Origin: Prostheceraeus crozeri
Lineage: Eukaryota > Platyhelminthes > Polycladida > Euryleptidae
Reading direction: 5' to 3'
Assembly: GCA_907163375.1 (NCBI GenBank)
Contig: CAJQUW010007545.1
Coordinates: forward strand, 488,001 to 552,000
Length of the DNA: 64,000 nucleotides
The stretch's first letter is position 1. Every line of letters begins with the position of its first letter. Of this stretch, positions 1 to 11,097 are shown piece after piece. A program made the position numbers and the translations under genes. Below the pieces are notes generated by a model, which did not search any database, was not told the origin of the DNA, and saw only the letters and a program-made list of their open reading frames with translations.

Positions 1-50
1 CAAGCCTAGTGCCTAAATGAAGTTTATATGTTCAGCACCATTTTGCGTCA

Positions 51-285
51 GTAGATTCTACCACACGGCAATCAAGTGTGTAATAGCATTAATCCTAGAT
101 TACGGCTCCTAGTTCCCCATACCACACGACGTTAATGAGGGAATTTACAACTTCTAGTTCACCATACCGCGCAGCGTTTGTGAGGGAATTCACAGCTACT
201 AATTCACCATACTGTACAACGATTAAGAGTTCGACAACAGTTCATAGTTAACCACACCACGCAGCTCAGTCTCATTCATGCTGCA
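51..285. repeat. degenerate minisatellite, about 45-bp unit
   Basis: At least four diverged tandem units of 45-46 bp start near 105, 151, 196 and 241. They share a core resembling CTAGTTCACCATACC followed by GAGGGAATT-CACA; a weaker unit may precede them. No coding potential is seen. Old minisatellite. Confidence 0.7.
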
Positions 286-473
286 TACGTTATGATAGGA
301 GATTCCAGTCACTGAAATATTCTAAAAACAAAAAAATTGTATGCGAATGAAGGCTATAATTGTAACAAATAAGTAGAGATTTGAAGAGTAAAATCTGGAA
401 AAATAGAAAACACTTCAACCATAGAGTATGACTTCAACAACTTGCAATTAGTGTTTTAATAAGTCTCAAAATT

Positions 474-562
474 TCCAGGAGTTTTCCAGGATTTCCAGGT
501 TTTCCAGGGTAAAATTTCATTTTCCAGGATTTCCAGGTTTTCCAGAATAAAATTCATTTTCT
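474..562. repeat. TTTTCCAGGATTTCCAGG tandem repeat
   Basis: A 9-10 bp word (TTTCCAGGA/T) is repeated, and a roughly 39-bp block built from it occurs twice in tandem, ending in GGGTAAAATTTCAT and then GAATAAAATTCAT. Simple repeat with higher-order structure; no gene. Confidence 0.75.
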
Positions 563-804
563 AGAGGGCGCGGACACCCTGATATTATGTGGCAATATCG
601 AACAGAGCTGGCATAAAAGTGTCGAGTCGAGCCGAGTCGAGTGGGGCAAAATTTGCATAGATACAAGGAGGCAAATATGTGTTTAGGCCTACTTAGGCCA
701 ATAAAAACAACTAAGAGAATAAGAAAATAAGGTATATAGCGACACACATCGTTAATCGAGTGAGTGGGTTACCCTTTGCTAAGTATATGTAAAGGTGGAA
801 TTCC

Positions 805-925
805 GGTCCTGACCCTTTCTCAAGGCAGTTAACTATAAGTTACTGTTCGTTACAATTAACAGTTAACTTATAGTTAACTGCCTTGAGAAAGGGTCAGGAC
901 CCGAAACGTTGGCAACTCTGTGTCT
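805..925. repeat. 38-bp perfect inverted repeat with hammerhead-like relic
   Basis: Positions 805-842 and 864-901 are perfect inverted copies of a 38-bp sequence with a 21-base loop. The right arm runs into CCTTGAGAAAGGGTCAGGAC followed by CCGAAACGTTGG (881-912). A GC-rich hairpin between a CUGANGA-like word and GAAAC is the signature of hammerhead motifs in Penelope-like elements, but the first box here reads CTTGAGAA, so it is degenerate. The left arm breaks off inside the GAAA box. I read this as two inverted remnants of a Penelope-type end. Confidence 0.55.
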
Positions 926-1399
926 ACACTTCATTTTTCTTTTATTGTGGAATAAATGCCTCGGGAGAGAATACTTTAGGTTTCTTGGATATGGTCCTCC
1001 CGCCCACTGCCATTACTTATATGCATGCAATCATTAATTTGAATTATATTTACAATCAATTTTTTAAAACCCTTTGTTCAAGCATTGTACAGAATGTTTC
1101 AAATGTAGGCTAACAGCCGAACTTACCCGTGAAAATCTATGTTACATAGATTTTTTTCTCGGTGACATAGCTAGTTTATATTCGTATGGCAATTAACTAA
1201 CAAGAATTTCATGCGCTTCTACAACTGGTATTGCTTAAATATTATATTCTCCCTTCTTTTCATGCTTATACATTTCACTGGAAACCAATTTGAAAGTATG
1301 GCGACAATAAGACGTCGAATGATGATTCAACATCTAATAGAAAATCAATCAACAAAAAGTAAAATAACACAAAATTCACGAGAGCAAGTGCTCAAAATG

Positions 1400-1960
1400 T
1401 CCTATAGTGACATCGGCACATTCCTGAAGTCTTTCGGCCACACTGTGGCACACAGTTCTGCCTGAAGTCTTTTAATCACTTATCTGTTGACAGGCATCTG
1501 TGATAAAAGAGCTGAGTTTAGAAAGTGTGCGTGGCTTTCTCCTTTACAACACCCCCTAACGAAAAAGTACATATGAGTAAAATCGGGAGAGCGAAAGGTC
1601 AAAGAAGGCTACCGTTTTCCAGGAAAATTATCATTCAGGAAGTTTCTACAACTCAGTGCAAAATGTGCTGGCGCACCATTCTGCAGAAACTATAGTTCAT
1701 TGAAGTTGTCCAAAGACTGCATCTCAGGAATCACAAAGGATTGGAGAATATGAAGATACACGTCAGCGGTCACAGTTCCTTCAGAAAACACTGACCTAAT
1801 CACACCGTTGCATGACATGCTGACACAGACGGTTAAGCCAAGCTGGTTCAGCTCATTTGTTGAGATCATGTGAGGATTTTCATGGAACCAGTAGACACAG
1901 TTATGTCCATTTACGTGACTTGATAGTTTGAAGCTGGCTTTGTCAGACCAAAGTAATCAA
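1400..1960 (-). pseudogene. Tc3/mariner-like transposase relic
   Basis: Minus-strand reading from about 1960 gives WSDKASFKLSSHVNGHN, then FHENPHMIS, then QNGAPAHF and RNFLNDNFPGK, then RSPDFTHMYFF. These line up with the conserved FSDE.F.L.G.VN.HN, W..ENPH, QDGAPPH and RSPDLTPCDFF blocks of invertebrate Tc3-type (IS630/Tc1/mariner) transposases. The second catalytic aspartate (QDG) is asparagine and the third-site aspartate (CDFF) is tyrosine, and in-frame stops interrupt the reading. The N-terminal DNA-binding part and the terminal repeats were not found. Dead and old. Confidence 0.7.
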
Positions 1961-2328
1961 GTAAATCTGGTCCTCACAAATTTAAGCATCATCCAGTCTG
2001 ATGTAACAGTCTGGGTCTGTATGGCCTCAACTAAACTTTCCTCATCAATCTCAAAGTAAAACTCAGGGAATTATCCAGTTTAAACGATACCCTTCTAGTG
2101 GACTTCTTCGAACTTAGAACAATTTTCAGAGAGATTCCATTTTCTCTACTCATCTTTCTGATTACTTGACATGACATGAGCAGGAAAATCAGAAAAGCTT
2201 ATTCAATTCACCAATTGATAAAAATGTCATTAGAGAATCATCCATGTGCGTAATGTCATCACCATAAACTTACATGTCTATGATTGAATTCATAGATTTC
2301 AAAATCAAAAGGAATTGAAAACAATCCG

Positions 2329-2380
2329 TGTTCAGGCGCATGACATGTTTCAGCTTTACAAAGCCATCCTCAGGTGAACA
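2329..2380 (-). ncRNA. hammerhead-type ribozyme motif, left end of PLE1
   Basis: On the minus strand: stem-I half TGTTCA, the CTGAGGA core box, hairpin GCTT-TGTA-AAGC, then GAAA, then CATG-TC and TGAACA closing stem I. This fits CUGANGA / stem II / GAAA / NUH order. Stem III would be the palindrome CATG, which suits pairing between two ribozyme copies rather than folding alone. It is in the same orientation as the reverse transcriptase. Activity is inferred, not shown. Confidence 0.6.
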
Positions 2381-2527
2381 AAGATATGTACAGGATAAAA
2401 TTCTCTTAAATATAAAATTCGTGGTTACATCGGATGCTATGATCACATTTCAACGCTAAAATCAAGGTCATTCACAACAGTCAAAGATACAAAAAATAAT
2501 GAAATAAAATCAATTCTATTTACAGTT

Positions 2528-2884
2528 CTACAAATTTAGGCATAGATTCATGGAGCTTTCCCGTTCATTCATCAGGCTATTGTTCGATTTCTTTAATAGA
2601 ATAGATTCCAGATGTCTAGGGTACCTCGTCTGAGAAACGACCTTGAAATTATCTTTGTGAGGAGGATGAACATGCAAGCTAATTTCAGAAGGCGTTGGGT
2701 AGCCTTTCAAGTGTTCATTCATCCTAGTAATGAAATGCCTGACCGAGCTGCCGATGTAGCACTTGTCACAGTGCTCACAAGAATACTTGTAGACAATGTT
2801 TGACTTGAGCTCGGCAGGCACTTTGTCTTTGTTAGCAAAGAACATACTGGTCTTGAGAGTCTGGAATACAGGGCGAATTTTCAC
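2528..2884 (-). CDS. PLE1 GIY-YIG endonuclease domain
   Basis: C-terminal module of the Penelope-type polyprotein. The segment NIVYKYSCEHCDKCYIGSS followed by R..TRMNEH is the GIY-YIG fold as it occurs in Penelope elements, with the CxxC pair just ahead of YIG and the downstream Arg. It would nick DNA during integration. It lies downstream of the reverse transcriptase on the same strand; a spacer (about 2884-3060) still reads as polyprotein. It belongs to a longer protein, so the open start is not a true start codon. Confidence 0.8.
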   Translation of the reverse strand: MKIRPVFQTLKTSMFFANKDKVPAELKSNIVYKYSCEHCDKCYIGSSVRHFITRMNEHLKGYPTPSEISLHVHPPHKDNFKVVSQTRYPRHLESILLKKSNNSLMNERESSMNLCLNL

Positions 2885-3062
2885 ACTAGGAGAAATAATT
2901 TTGTTGATATCTTTTATATGTTTTCTTAAAGTATTTTCTCCTTCAGCAATGAAGGGAAAGCTCCAATTAATTGTACGGGTGTCACTTCTATCATTCTCAG
3001 TGTGGTTGGGAGTCCGGTTTTCATGTCTCGCCTCAACTTCTTTCCGAATACAAATTATCTCA

Positions 3063-4196
3063 TTATTCGTGAAACCATTTTTTTTGAAAAACAGCAGTGA
3101 TAGTACTTGCAGACTTGTGATAATTGCTGATATTAGAATTAATTTTCAATGCGCGGCTGAAAAGTGACCTCATGGCAGCCAAGCGATATCGCTTTGGAGA
3201 GTATGCCGAATTTGGGGTATGAACACCGGTGTTGGTTTCTTTGAAGTGCCAGGTAGTGTCGAAGGCTTCATCATTTTTCGAAACTACGGCATCCAAGAAA
3301 GTCGGACGACCATCGACTTCCTCTTCGTAGGTAAAGTCGATCTGAGGATGCAGTTCATTCAAAAAGGAATGAAAAGCAGAAATATCAGCATTCATCTCAA
3401 ATATGCAAAAAATATCGTCCACATACCGTTTGTAAAACACTGAGCCAGAACCGACAAAATTTTTCAATTGTTTCTCAAGTATGTCCATGGCAAATGCAGC
3501 CATCATTGGGGCGAGACATGAACCCATAGACATCCCATCCACTTGAACATACAATTCCTCATTGAAGGAGAAAAGGATGTTGGTAGATGCTAACTTCAGT
3601 AGCTCTCGCAAGGCCTGTTTTCCGATAGGGATTTCATCTTCCGAAATGGTGGACACAATATGCTCGATGGTATCATCGACAGGTATGCTGGTGAATAGAC
3701 TTTTCACGTCAAAACTGACTATTTTACGACTTTTAGAAGCTTGACCTTTGATGAAATCAGTGAACTCGAAGGTGTCTTTCACCACAAACTCTTTTGGGAG
3801 AAGAGGCTTCAGAATTCTATCCAGCCATTTGGCTAGATTAGACGGATAAGCATCGATCATATTTAGAATAGGACGGTAAGGAGGATCACTCCGATCTTTA
3901 TGAATTTTAGGGAGACCGTAGAGTCTCGCCGGTTGGGAACCGAATGCCTTAATGATTTTGAAAATCGTATCGGAAATCAGGCCTTTACTTTTCAGTTGAG
4001 TGAGTTTTCGCACAAATCTATCCTCTTCGAGAATGAATGGACTCTTTCTTGACCGAGCAGAGGGAGAATATTTTCGGAATTTGGATTGATCTTCAAGAAG
4101 CTTTTCCATCTTTGACACATAGGAGGTGCGTTTATCAATTACAACACCGTTCCCCTTGTCAAATTTGCTAACATATAGATGTTTACGAAAGGACAC
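3063..4196 (-). CDS. PLE1 reverse transcriptase
   Basis: A 377-residue open stretch with the Penelope RT blocks in order: RLYGLPKIHK and YRPI (fingers), FDVKSLFTSIP (motif A, catalytic Asp), GMSMGSCLAP (motif B), FYKRYVDDIF (motif C, catalytic Asp pair), and the thumb region FLDAVVSKND followed by HTPNSAYSP. It is neither LINE nor LTR type: PKIHK and SFDVKSLFT are diagnostic of Penelope-like elements, which are relatives of telomerase. Flanked by N-terminal coding at 4286-4864 and the endonuclease at 2528-2884. All catalytic residues are present. Confidence 0.9.
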   Translation of the reverse strand: MSFRKHLYVSKFDKGNGVVIDKRTSYVSKMEKLLEDQSKFRKYSPSARSRKSPFILEEDRFVRKLTQLKSKGLISDTIFKIIKAFGSQPARLYGLPKIHKDRSDPPYRPILNMIDAYPSNLAKWLDRILKPLLPKEFVVKDTFEFTDFIKGQASKSRKIVSFDVKSLFTSIPVDDTIEHIVSTISEDEIPIGKQALRELLKLASTNILFSFNEELYVQVDGMSMGSCLAPMMAAFAMDILEKQLKNFVGSGSVFYKRYVDDIFCIFEMNADISAFHSFLNELHPQIDFTYEEEVDGRPTFLDAVVSKNDEAFDTTWHFKETNTGVHTPNSAYSPKRYRLAAMRSLFSRALKINSNISNYHKSASTITAVFQKKWFHE

Positions 4197-4285
4197 AGTC
4201 TGAAGAACTTTTATTTTAGAACGCCAGTACTTGGATATCTTATGGCGCGAAAAGTAAGATTTGAAAGTACTGCGAACCTTGTGTT

Positions 4286-4864
4286 TCAGAGTACTAATCT
4301 TTTCTTCATGAAGAGAAGAGGAATTTGGCTGAACATGGCTTCGGCTTTCTCTTTATGCAAAGAAATGGTTTCCCTTGGCCAAGCCAACGAAAAGCCAAGA
4401 CTAAGAATTTCCATCTCTTCTTTGGTAAATTGATCGTCAGTCAGATTAATGACAGAGGAAAAGGACTCACTTTTGTCCTCGGAATCTTGATCAGAATCAG
4501 CTTTGCTCTTCAAGGAGATCAAAGTCGTCAGCTTTTTAGAGTGGATATTGCGAATATTTTTGTCTAATTTTTTCAGATGATGATTCATAATCGCTCTATA
4601 AAGAATCCGTTCATCATCGGAAAGCTGCAATAAGAATTGCGTCAATTTTCCGTCTTTATCTTCAAAGTCTAACTTAGCTTTAACAATCTCTTTCTTTAGA
4701 GCAACTGTCTGAGTTTTTAGAAGACCTTGATTATGGCGTTGAAATGTGATCATACCATCCGATGTAACCACGAATTTTACATTTAAGAGAATTTTATCCT
4801 GTACATATCTTTGTTCATCTGAGGATGGCTTTGTAAAGCTGAAACATGTCGTGCGCCTGAACAC
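4286..4864 (-). CDS. PLE1 N-terminal region
   Basis: A 192-residue lysine- and serine-rich open stretch upstream of the reverse transcriptase on the same strand. Its 5' end overlaps the right inverted terminal repeat including the hammerhead motif, as expected for the leading coding region of a Penelope element. The middle (LSDDERILYRAIMNHHLKKL) looks helical. No catalytic domain is recognised; assignment rests on position and strand. Confidence 0.6.
   Translation of the reverse strand: MFRRTTCFSFTKPSSDEQRYVQDKILLNVKFVVTSDGMITFQRHNQGLLKTQTVALKKEIVKAKLDFEDKDGKLTQFLLQLSDDERILYRAIMNHHLKKLDKNIRNIHSKKLTTLISLKSKADSDQDSEDKSESFSSVINLTDDQFTKEEMEILSLGFSLAWPRETISLHKEKAEAMFSQIPLLFMKKRLVL
4812..4863 (+). 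ncRNA. hammerhead-type ribozyme motif, right end of PLE1
   Basis: Inverted twin of the motif at 2329-2380: TGTTCA (4812-4817), CTGAGGA (4819-4825), stem-II hairpin GCTT-TGTA-AAGC, GAAAC (4841-4845), palindrome CATG followed by TC, then TGAACA (4858-4863) closing stem I. It is antisense to the reverse transcriptase, as expected if the terminal repeats are inverted. Confidence 0.6.
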
Positions 4865-4895
4865 GGATTGTTTTCAATTCCTTTCGATTTTCAAT

Positions 4896-6908
4896 ACTAT
4901 AGGCACTATTTCTTCATAGATTTCAGTATTTCTTTGCCAAAGCAAGGCCAATGTTGGGCTTATTCAGATGTCCATGGCCAGTACAACAGTTGACATAGAT
5001 TTCTAAAGACAAAATCAACTGTTAGCCTACATTTGAAACACTCTGTTATATATTTTTTGCCTTGTAGGCATATTATACAATAATTATTAATCAAGCGTGC
5101 CACTATTCTGAGTGCCTGGCAGGGATTACTAGTAGAGCGCATGAACTAAGTAGCAACGTCTACGTCACCAGGAGGAGGATCCATTGATTCGAATAGTAAC
5201 ATAAGATGACTGATGAATCACTTTAGTCAACAGCGTGCCAGGGCAATGACTCCGCTACAGGTATTTCTACAGACAAATGAACCGGACAATGTTATACCTT
5301 ATCTACAACAGCGATATCGACATATAACACTCATATGTCTGAGGCCTTCCGTGTATAATACTAAGAGATTTTTTATATAGGAGTACGTTTTTTAATATGA
5401 AGGGGGTCCCACCGATGGATGTCCGCCAAAGAAAGCATCTAAGAAAGGTGTCATACAAAAATCAGCGGAAAAGAGGAATGAAGGAATTACCATCCTTTTC
5501 CTCATGAAACCTGCAAAGCAGTTTGTTTGTCAATCAGCTTTTCATACATTGTAAAAGACGGATCACATTTACTACCGGTACGTCACCAAACCTATCCCTT
5601 AAAAAGTCGAAATGACAATCAGTTTGACTTCGAGAAACTTATTGTAGTACAGTTCTATGACAGTATTATGATGTGACCTAATATTATTTTCAATGAAAGG
5701 TGAATGAAAGGACTGACGGTGACGCTATTGACTAACAGATACGACGACTATGAAGTCGAAGATGCATGTAGGCGATTGCCAGTGACGAAGTGGTTCTTCC
5801 TAAGGTTTACTCAATAAGTCATGTGGTCCAGTGAAAAATAAGAAGGTACAGAGATTAAGTACATAACAGTGGGACTCACAGAAGTCGAGCGGCCTCGCCT
5901 GGTATTTCCGGAACTCAGGCTAGCCGTGGAATAAATCCTGCATTGGTCTGGCCTGTCTAAGTGGCTCTGAAATTCATCACCGCGGAGATCAATGGAGAGA
6001 GATTCACTCAATCGATATCCGCGTGACACGGCCGTCGGTGCACCCACGGAGAGAGATTGGGATAGGAATAATTTATCGTCTCCCATTGGTTGATGTGATT
6101 GGCCGTCGTTAAATGTGACTGAATTTCTGTGCTATAAACATTTCATTGGAACTTTAACAATGTTGCTCTGAACAGGCTGTGACCAAAACATAATGCTGAA
6201 TAACAATGTTAAAGTAGCAAGTCATTAAAAAAATTCAATGTAATCGAAATAAGAATGCTATGCAAATACGATATATTTTTCCACATGTTCGCCAACTCGA
6301 TTCGAATTCTCATCGTCGTTCGAGTACTCGTCGAGTCGTTCAAGTATTCAAACGGTATAACAAAATGTCGAGTACTCACAGGGCCTACTCAACAGCCTTT
6401 GACTGGACCTACCTCCACGAACTGTCTGAGGCAATTGAGTTCCCGAAATATTGACGAGTTTCAGGGCATAGGTTACTCCGTCACTTTTTAAAAACTGTTT
6501 TCTTCTGTCAACAGATTTAAGCAATTCGAGTAATGTGAGCCAAAATTATATGAGAAAGAAAAATATGCATTTCGTGCTTTCTCGGAAATACATGTACATA
6601 CTAGAGGTGGGTGTACCGATGCGACGTGAATCCGATCCGACGGCTCGAATACAAAATCCAATTCAATTAATTCGAAAGGATTACGATGAAGATTTAGTAC
6701 ATTCATCGATGAAAGAATTTGTCGATCAATGAAATATAATCCGTCATGTTAACTAGAAAGAATGACATGAATATTAAATGATGTATCAATATGTTTATGC
6801 CTAAATTATACACTGATAACTACCAAACTGATACGTGTAAATATCTTTCTCAGCTCTTTTACACTATACGTAAGTCAGGATTCCAAATGTGTTATGTTTA
6901 ATGAGTAC
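4896..6908. other. no recognised gene
   Basis: No protein-family match was seen on either strand. The stretch is AT-rich apart from a GC-richer patch at 5870-6110 holding two GGAGAGAGATT words and two ATTGG (inverted CCAAT) words. Short open stretches here look like chance. Confidence 0.5.
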
Positions 6909-6916
6909 AGTTAAAG

Positions 6917-7210
6917 CAGTGTTTTTTAAGGTATTCCACGGGTCACATTCTGCACCGTGGAATTTTCGACTTGTACAAGTACAATGGATTTTGAACGTTC
7001 ATTCGTTGCATGTAATTAACTTCAAGACTTGAAAAGTCACCTTGCACATGCAGAATCGCGAGTAAAATTCACTGCTAAATGCTAGATGTTATACTGCATA
7101 TAAATCGTGAGTGCGTTAGGCGTACACTAATGAAAGTCGATCTTGAAACGATTTGAGTGTGACCCGTGGGAATGATCAGATGACCCGTAGCAAAAATCTT
7201 AAAAAACCTG
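6917..7210. mobile_element. short inverted-repeat MITE, hAT-like ends
   Basis: The ends are CAGTGTTTTTTAAG at 6917 and its near reverse complement CTTAAAAAACCTG at 7210. Inside them GGTATTCCACGGGTCAC is mirrored by GTGACCCGTGGGAAT. The 294-bp interior is non-coding. CAG-type ends suggest hAT; the flanks are similar but give no clean 8-bp target duplication. Confidence 0.6.
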
Positions 7211-8282
7211 GTTTAAGTGATTGTTATGCAATTGAAAAGACTAAAGAATCGAGCATGCCTTTTATGTGACTATTCTGATGACTTGAATGCGCATTAGGGC
7301 CTTTATATGCTCGTACGCTCTATGTATCTGAAATTATGTGAATGATAATTGATTAAGAAAATAGCTCTCTGCATGGTACATTGCTACAGAAATCTCTAAT
7401 ATGATTAAAGCTTGTATTTCAGAGGTTCAACCAAGTGCAATAATCGCAGCTCTTAAATAGGCATACTATGAGCGCATCGAAACTCTAAGAACTACGTGCA
7501 CTACAGTGATTAATTTTTGGGAGGATGAAATAAGTATCTGGCTTGGTTTCTCGCCCACCACAAAAAATGATTGTTTAAAAATCCCCGCTTCTTCTACATG
7601 CATTTCGAATGGAAATGAGCGACAGCATGATAATTATGCTAAATGCATGGGAAGCTTTTAAGCTCGAAATTTCTTTAATCCCGCATTCTTGCACAGTGAG
7701 CAAAGTGGATTTTCAAGAGATGCATTTTATTCTCGTGAATAATTATTTTCCTAGGCGGTTTTGCAACAGGAGCTCCACGAATGACACTCTACAACCCCGA
7801 ACTTGCAGGCAGTGTCTTTGCCACGATCACAGGTCTTCTTGAAAACTCTTTGCGGGATGGAGTCGTTGATGTCATCGCGTCCATCACGAGTTCACGACTC
7901 ACATTGCTCTCTTCCAGCTGATCAGCAATCACTTGCCCACGACTAAGTGATTGAATCGATCAGTATTTAAGATCCACGATATATTTGCACATCTGTCACA
8001 TCTTGTTTCTACTGGCACTGAGGCTATGACAAAATCAAGAAACGTCTGCCTGTGTACAAAGTCTTACTTTACGCTTTTATTTTGAATGACAAGTGGATAT
8101 AAACAGTGGGAGAAATTTTTCACTATAAATTACTATGACCAATTACCTCCCGTATGCTACAATCAATTATAATTAATTGATAGTTCAGTAATTCCAATGT
8201 TAGTCAATTGACTCCACCTCCACAGTCAATTCATCGATTGCATCAATTGCATCGACAACTGATTGACTCAAATTCCTATTAA
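7211..8282. other. no recognised gene
   Basis: Nothing with family-level similarity was seen. From about 8160 the words CAATTAATTGAT and close variants begin to recur; they continue at 8740-8850 and 12050-12250 and appear to belong to the long-inverted-repeat element. Confidence 0.4.
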
Positions 8283-9692
8283 GCGCTACAATAAATTGTT
8301 TGCTCATTAAGAAATTTTTGTTTTATGTGATTGTCCTGACTAGGTCTACATCATTCAGATACGTAGTGGATAATTTTTATGCCTCTAATATCGAATGAAA
8401 GATTTATCCGACACGTAGCACTCGATCATAATGAAGATCGCATAGAAAGTTCCAGTATCTGGACATGTTTTGATTCCTCAATAGTCCACTACTTTCACAT
8501 ACGCCTGTTTTCTCTGCCTTAGACAGCAGGACATGACACGCGCACACACACTTCTATTATCTAAGAGTTGTTTAATTATTCAACAACTATTACAGCAAAT
8601 ATCAAGTCCATCTACGAGTTGTCCAATGTCGGCTTACCTAGCGTTTAGAGATTTTTCAACCAATTATTCATAGCAAATATACGTCATCCTCAACTTACGG
8701 TAAGAAATGAGCAGGGATCATCAAAAAATGATTGATGTCAATTAATTGACTGTTCATTAATTCCAATTTCAATTAATTGATTGCACAGAATTCCAATTGC
8801 AATTAATTGATGGTTCACGAATATCAATTTCACCTGATTGATCGAAAGGAGTAATTAAACTACAGTCAATTTTTTATTGTACCTGTCACATTGAGTTCAA
8901 CAAATACTTTTATGTAAGTTTTTCTCTTATATTCGAATTCCTCTCGCTTGGCAAACAGGAAAATAGACCAATCTTCTTTCCTAACAACTTTACTTAGTAT
9001 TAGCAATACAAATTCTTCAGTAAGAAAATGTTTGCTAAAAAACATTTTGCTTACAAATCATCACTTTCTGCTGACCTACGAGCTTCAAAAAGTTTGTATA
9101 AAAACGAAACTAAATAACAAGAATATACATGTGCGTACAAATATAGGCAAAAAACGAAAAAAGCAGCATAAAAATATGAGAAAAGTGGAACTTTTCCATC
9201 TCGTCGTAAGATCGTAAATGACTCGAGAGTGAGCTTATCGTAAAGATCGCCAATGCGTGATCTCTATGTATACATGTAAATATGAATGAGCATCATTAGT
9301 GTTGCAAACCTTACGATTTCCATTGTTACCAGTTATTGGGTAAATCAATTTTAATCCAGTATCAATTTTTGTTCGTTGCCACGAGAAAGCTCCATTGAAT
9401 TTTTTTAAGAATGGGATAATCCAATGGTAACAACGTCATTGCATTTGTAAACCTACTGATTGGAGAACGCCATCAATCCTCATAATGACTACTTCAATTA
9501 ATTATTCAAACCAGTAAGTTATATTCTATTATAAATGACTGTTGAGATGATTTTCATCGTCGCATGAGGATGATGATTGCATCGAACTCTACAAATTCAG
9601 TGTGTGATTGCTGCCATATTGCTGGTAGGTTGGACTTAGCAACAAAGTTAGAAAGGTATTGAGGAATTATTCTTCGAATAGTTTGTGGGTAC

Positions 9693-10308
9693 TTATGGGT
9701 TATCTCCCCCCCCACGTTTTCAAATTTGTCTAAAATCAGTAAAAATTAATCATTCGTCACAAAACTTCAGAGACACATATTTGAATGTATTTTCTACCTA
9801 CACACAAAAATGCAGATCAGACAAGTACTTTTTGCATTAGAGACGATAACGTGAAGTGTAGCGATGTCAATAGCTTGATCTGATTTCACCTGACTTCATC
9901 GCCGGAGCAGAAAGCACTTGATGTCAACAAGGTCATTTCCCGTAAACTCGTGAAGTGATGATGACCAGGCCACATTCCTTACACCAACATTTTTAGCTTA
10001 AGAAAGGTGTGGCAAGGTAGTGGCCGTGGGAACATTTCAAATTGCAGCGGATGAGACGAAAAGGGAGAGAGAACAATGCAGACACGAGTAACAATAATGC
10101 GTCAAACAGACGAAGTCAGATCAAGCTGCTGACATCGCTACACTTCACATAATCGTCTCTAATGCAAAAAGTACTTGTCCGATCTGCATAAATTTTTGCA
10201 TGTAGGTAGAAAATACATTCAAATACGTGTCTCTGAAGTTTTGTGACGAATGATTAATTTTTACTGATTTTAGACAAATTTGAAAACGTAGGGGGAGATA
10301 ACCCATAA
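9693..10308. mobile_element. MITE with about 200-bp terminal inverted repeats
   Basis: The ends are TTATGGGTTATCTCCCCC and its reverse complement, flanked on both sides by GTAC (9689-9692, 10309-10312). The arms (9693-9890, 10104-10308) are near-identical inverted copies and share AAATTTGTCTAAAATCAGTA and ATTCGTCACAAAACTTCAGA. The 616-bp element has no coding capacity. Its insertion shows the surrounding long-repeat element is older. A decayed arm of the same family lies at 27935-28085. Because GTAC is palindromic it could be the end of the repeat instead of a target duplication. Confidence 0.75.
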
Positions 10309-11097
10309 GTACCAGTTTGTGTTTGATAGGGCAGATGATGCTCTCAACTCTGTTGACAAGTTGACAGTGGAGGAACTCTATCGGGAAGCATTCTAAAGCT
10401 CCCTCAGTCAGTGGTGATGATTCCAGGTCTGAGTTGAAGAAAGCGAGGGGCAATTGGTCGTATCTGAGAGACAGATAGGGGTCTTCCAAGAAAACTGAGA
10501 AGGCATGAACAAAATGAACAAAATAGTTGTCGCACTCGTGCGGTTGACTCGTGTGGCTGACTCGACCTTCAGCCTCGTCAAACGCGCTCGTGCAACAGTT
10601 ATCACGTGTCCATTCGCTCTTCCTGCATGTTTTCTGGGCCCATTGATATGGAGATAAATCAATGAGTGGTCCTCGAGTAGAGTATAAGAGTAAAATGCAA
10701 GTCAGACGTCCAAAATCTGCTCGCGTGATTTCCCATATGTCCTCATAACCATGTGAATCACTCTCCATGTGTTGACGTCAGAGTGTTTCCTCTCTCTCTC
10801 GACGCGCGGAAGTAGGCGCGCGTGTGTTGTTAGCGCGTTGAAGCATAAACTGCCTATAAGTCGCAGAGCTGAATGAAAATACCAGAAAATACGTGATGAT
10901 GTCATTGGTGATCTCTGCGTCAGGGTAGAGGGAGTTAGATGAAAGCGTGCAACTAAGCGTCAGAATAGACGCACAGAGAATGAATTGCAGATTTTTGTCA
11001 CGTCAGTGCAGTAACGAGCAAGCATCAAAATACAAGCGCATCGTTTCAAAGAGCAGTTTCGTCTGAACGGAAGATTCATTTTAAGTTTGTTGTAAAG

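Larger units (their letters stand above)
2303..4895 (-). mobile_element. Penelope-like retroelement PLE1 with inverted ends
   Basis: A reverse transcriptase with YVDD and a C-terminal GIY-YIG endonuclease lie on the minus strand, in the order known for Penelope-like elements. About 150-160 bp at the left (2303-2465) is the reverse complement of the right (4738-4895) with few differences, so the terminal repeats are inverted relative to each other, one of the arrangements known for these elements. Each terminal repeat carries a hammerhead-type motif. Coding is in three frames and looks broken in a few places. Moderately old. A 27-bp inverted pair further out (1090-1116 and 5019-5045) is described separately. 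Confidence 0.85.

Noticed and set aside
2796-3167. 123-residue plus-strand reading
   Set aside because: Opposite strand of the PLE1 linker and RT; hydrophobic composition arises from the antisense of charged codons.
5811-6086. 91-residue minus-strand reading in a GC-richer patch
   Set aside because: No domain and no neighbours supporting a gene; composition alone is not enough.
6909-7218. 8-bp target duplication around the 6917-7210 MITE
   Set aside because: The flanks AGTTAAAG and GTTTAAGT match at only about half the positions unless shifted, so no duplication is claimed.
10145-10768. 207-residue minus-strand open reading
   Set aside because: Its C-terminal part is the reverse complement of a MITE arm (10104-10308) and the rest shows no motif; the plus-strand THAP exon is the supported gene nearby.
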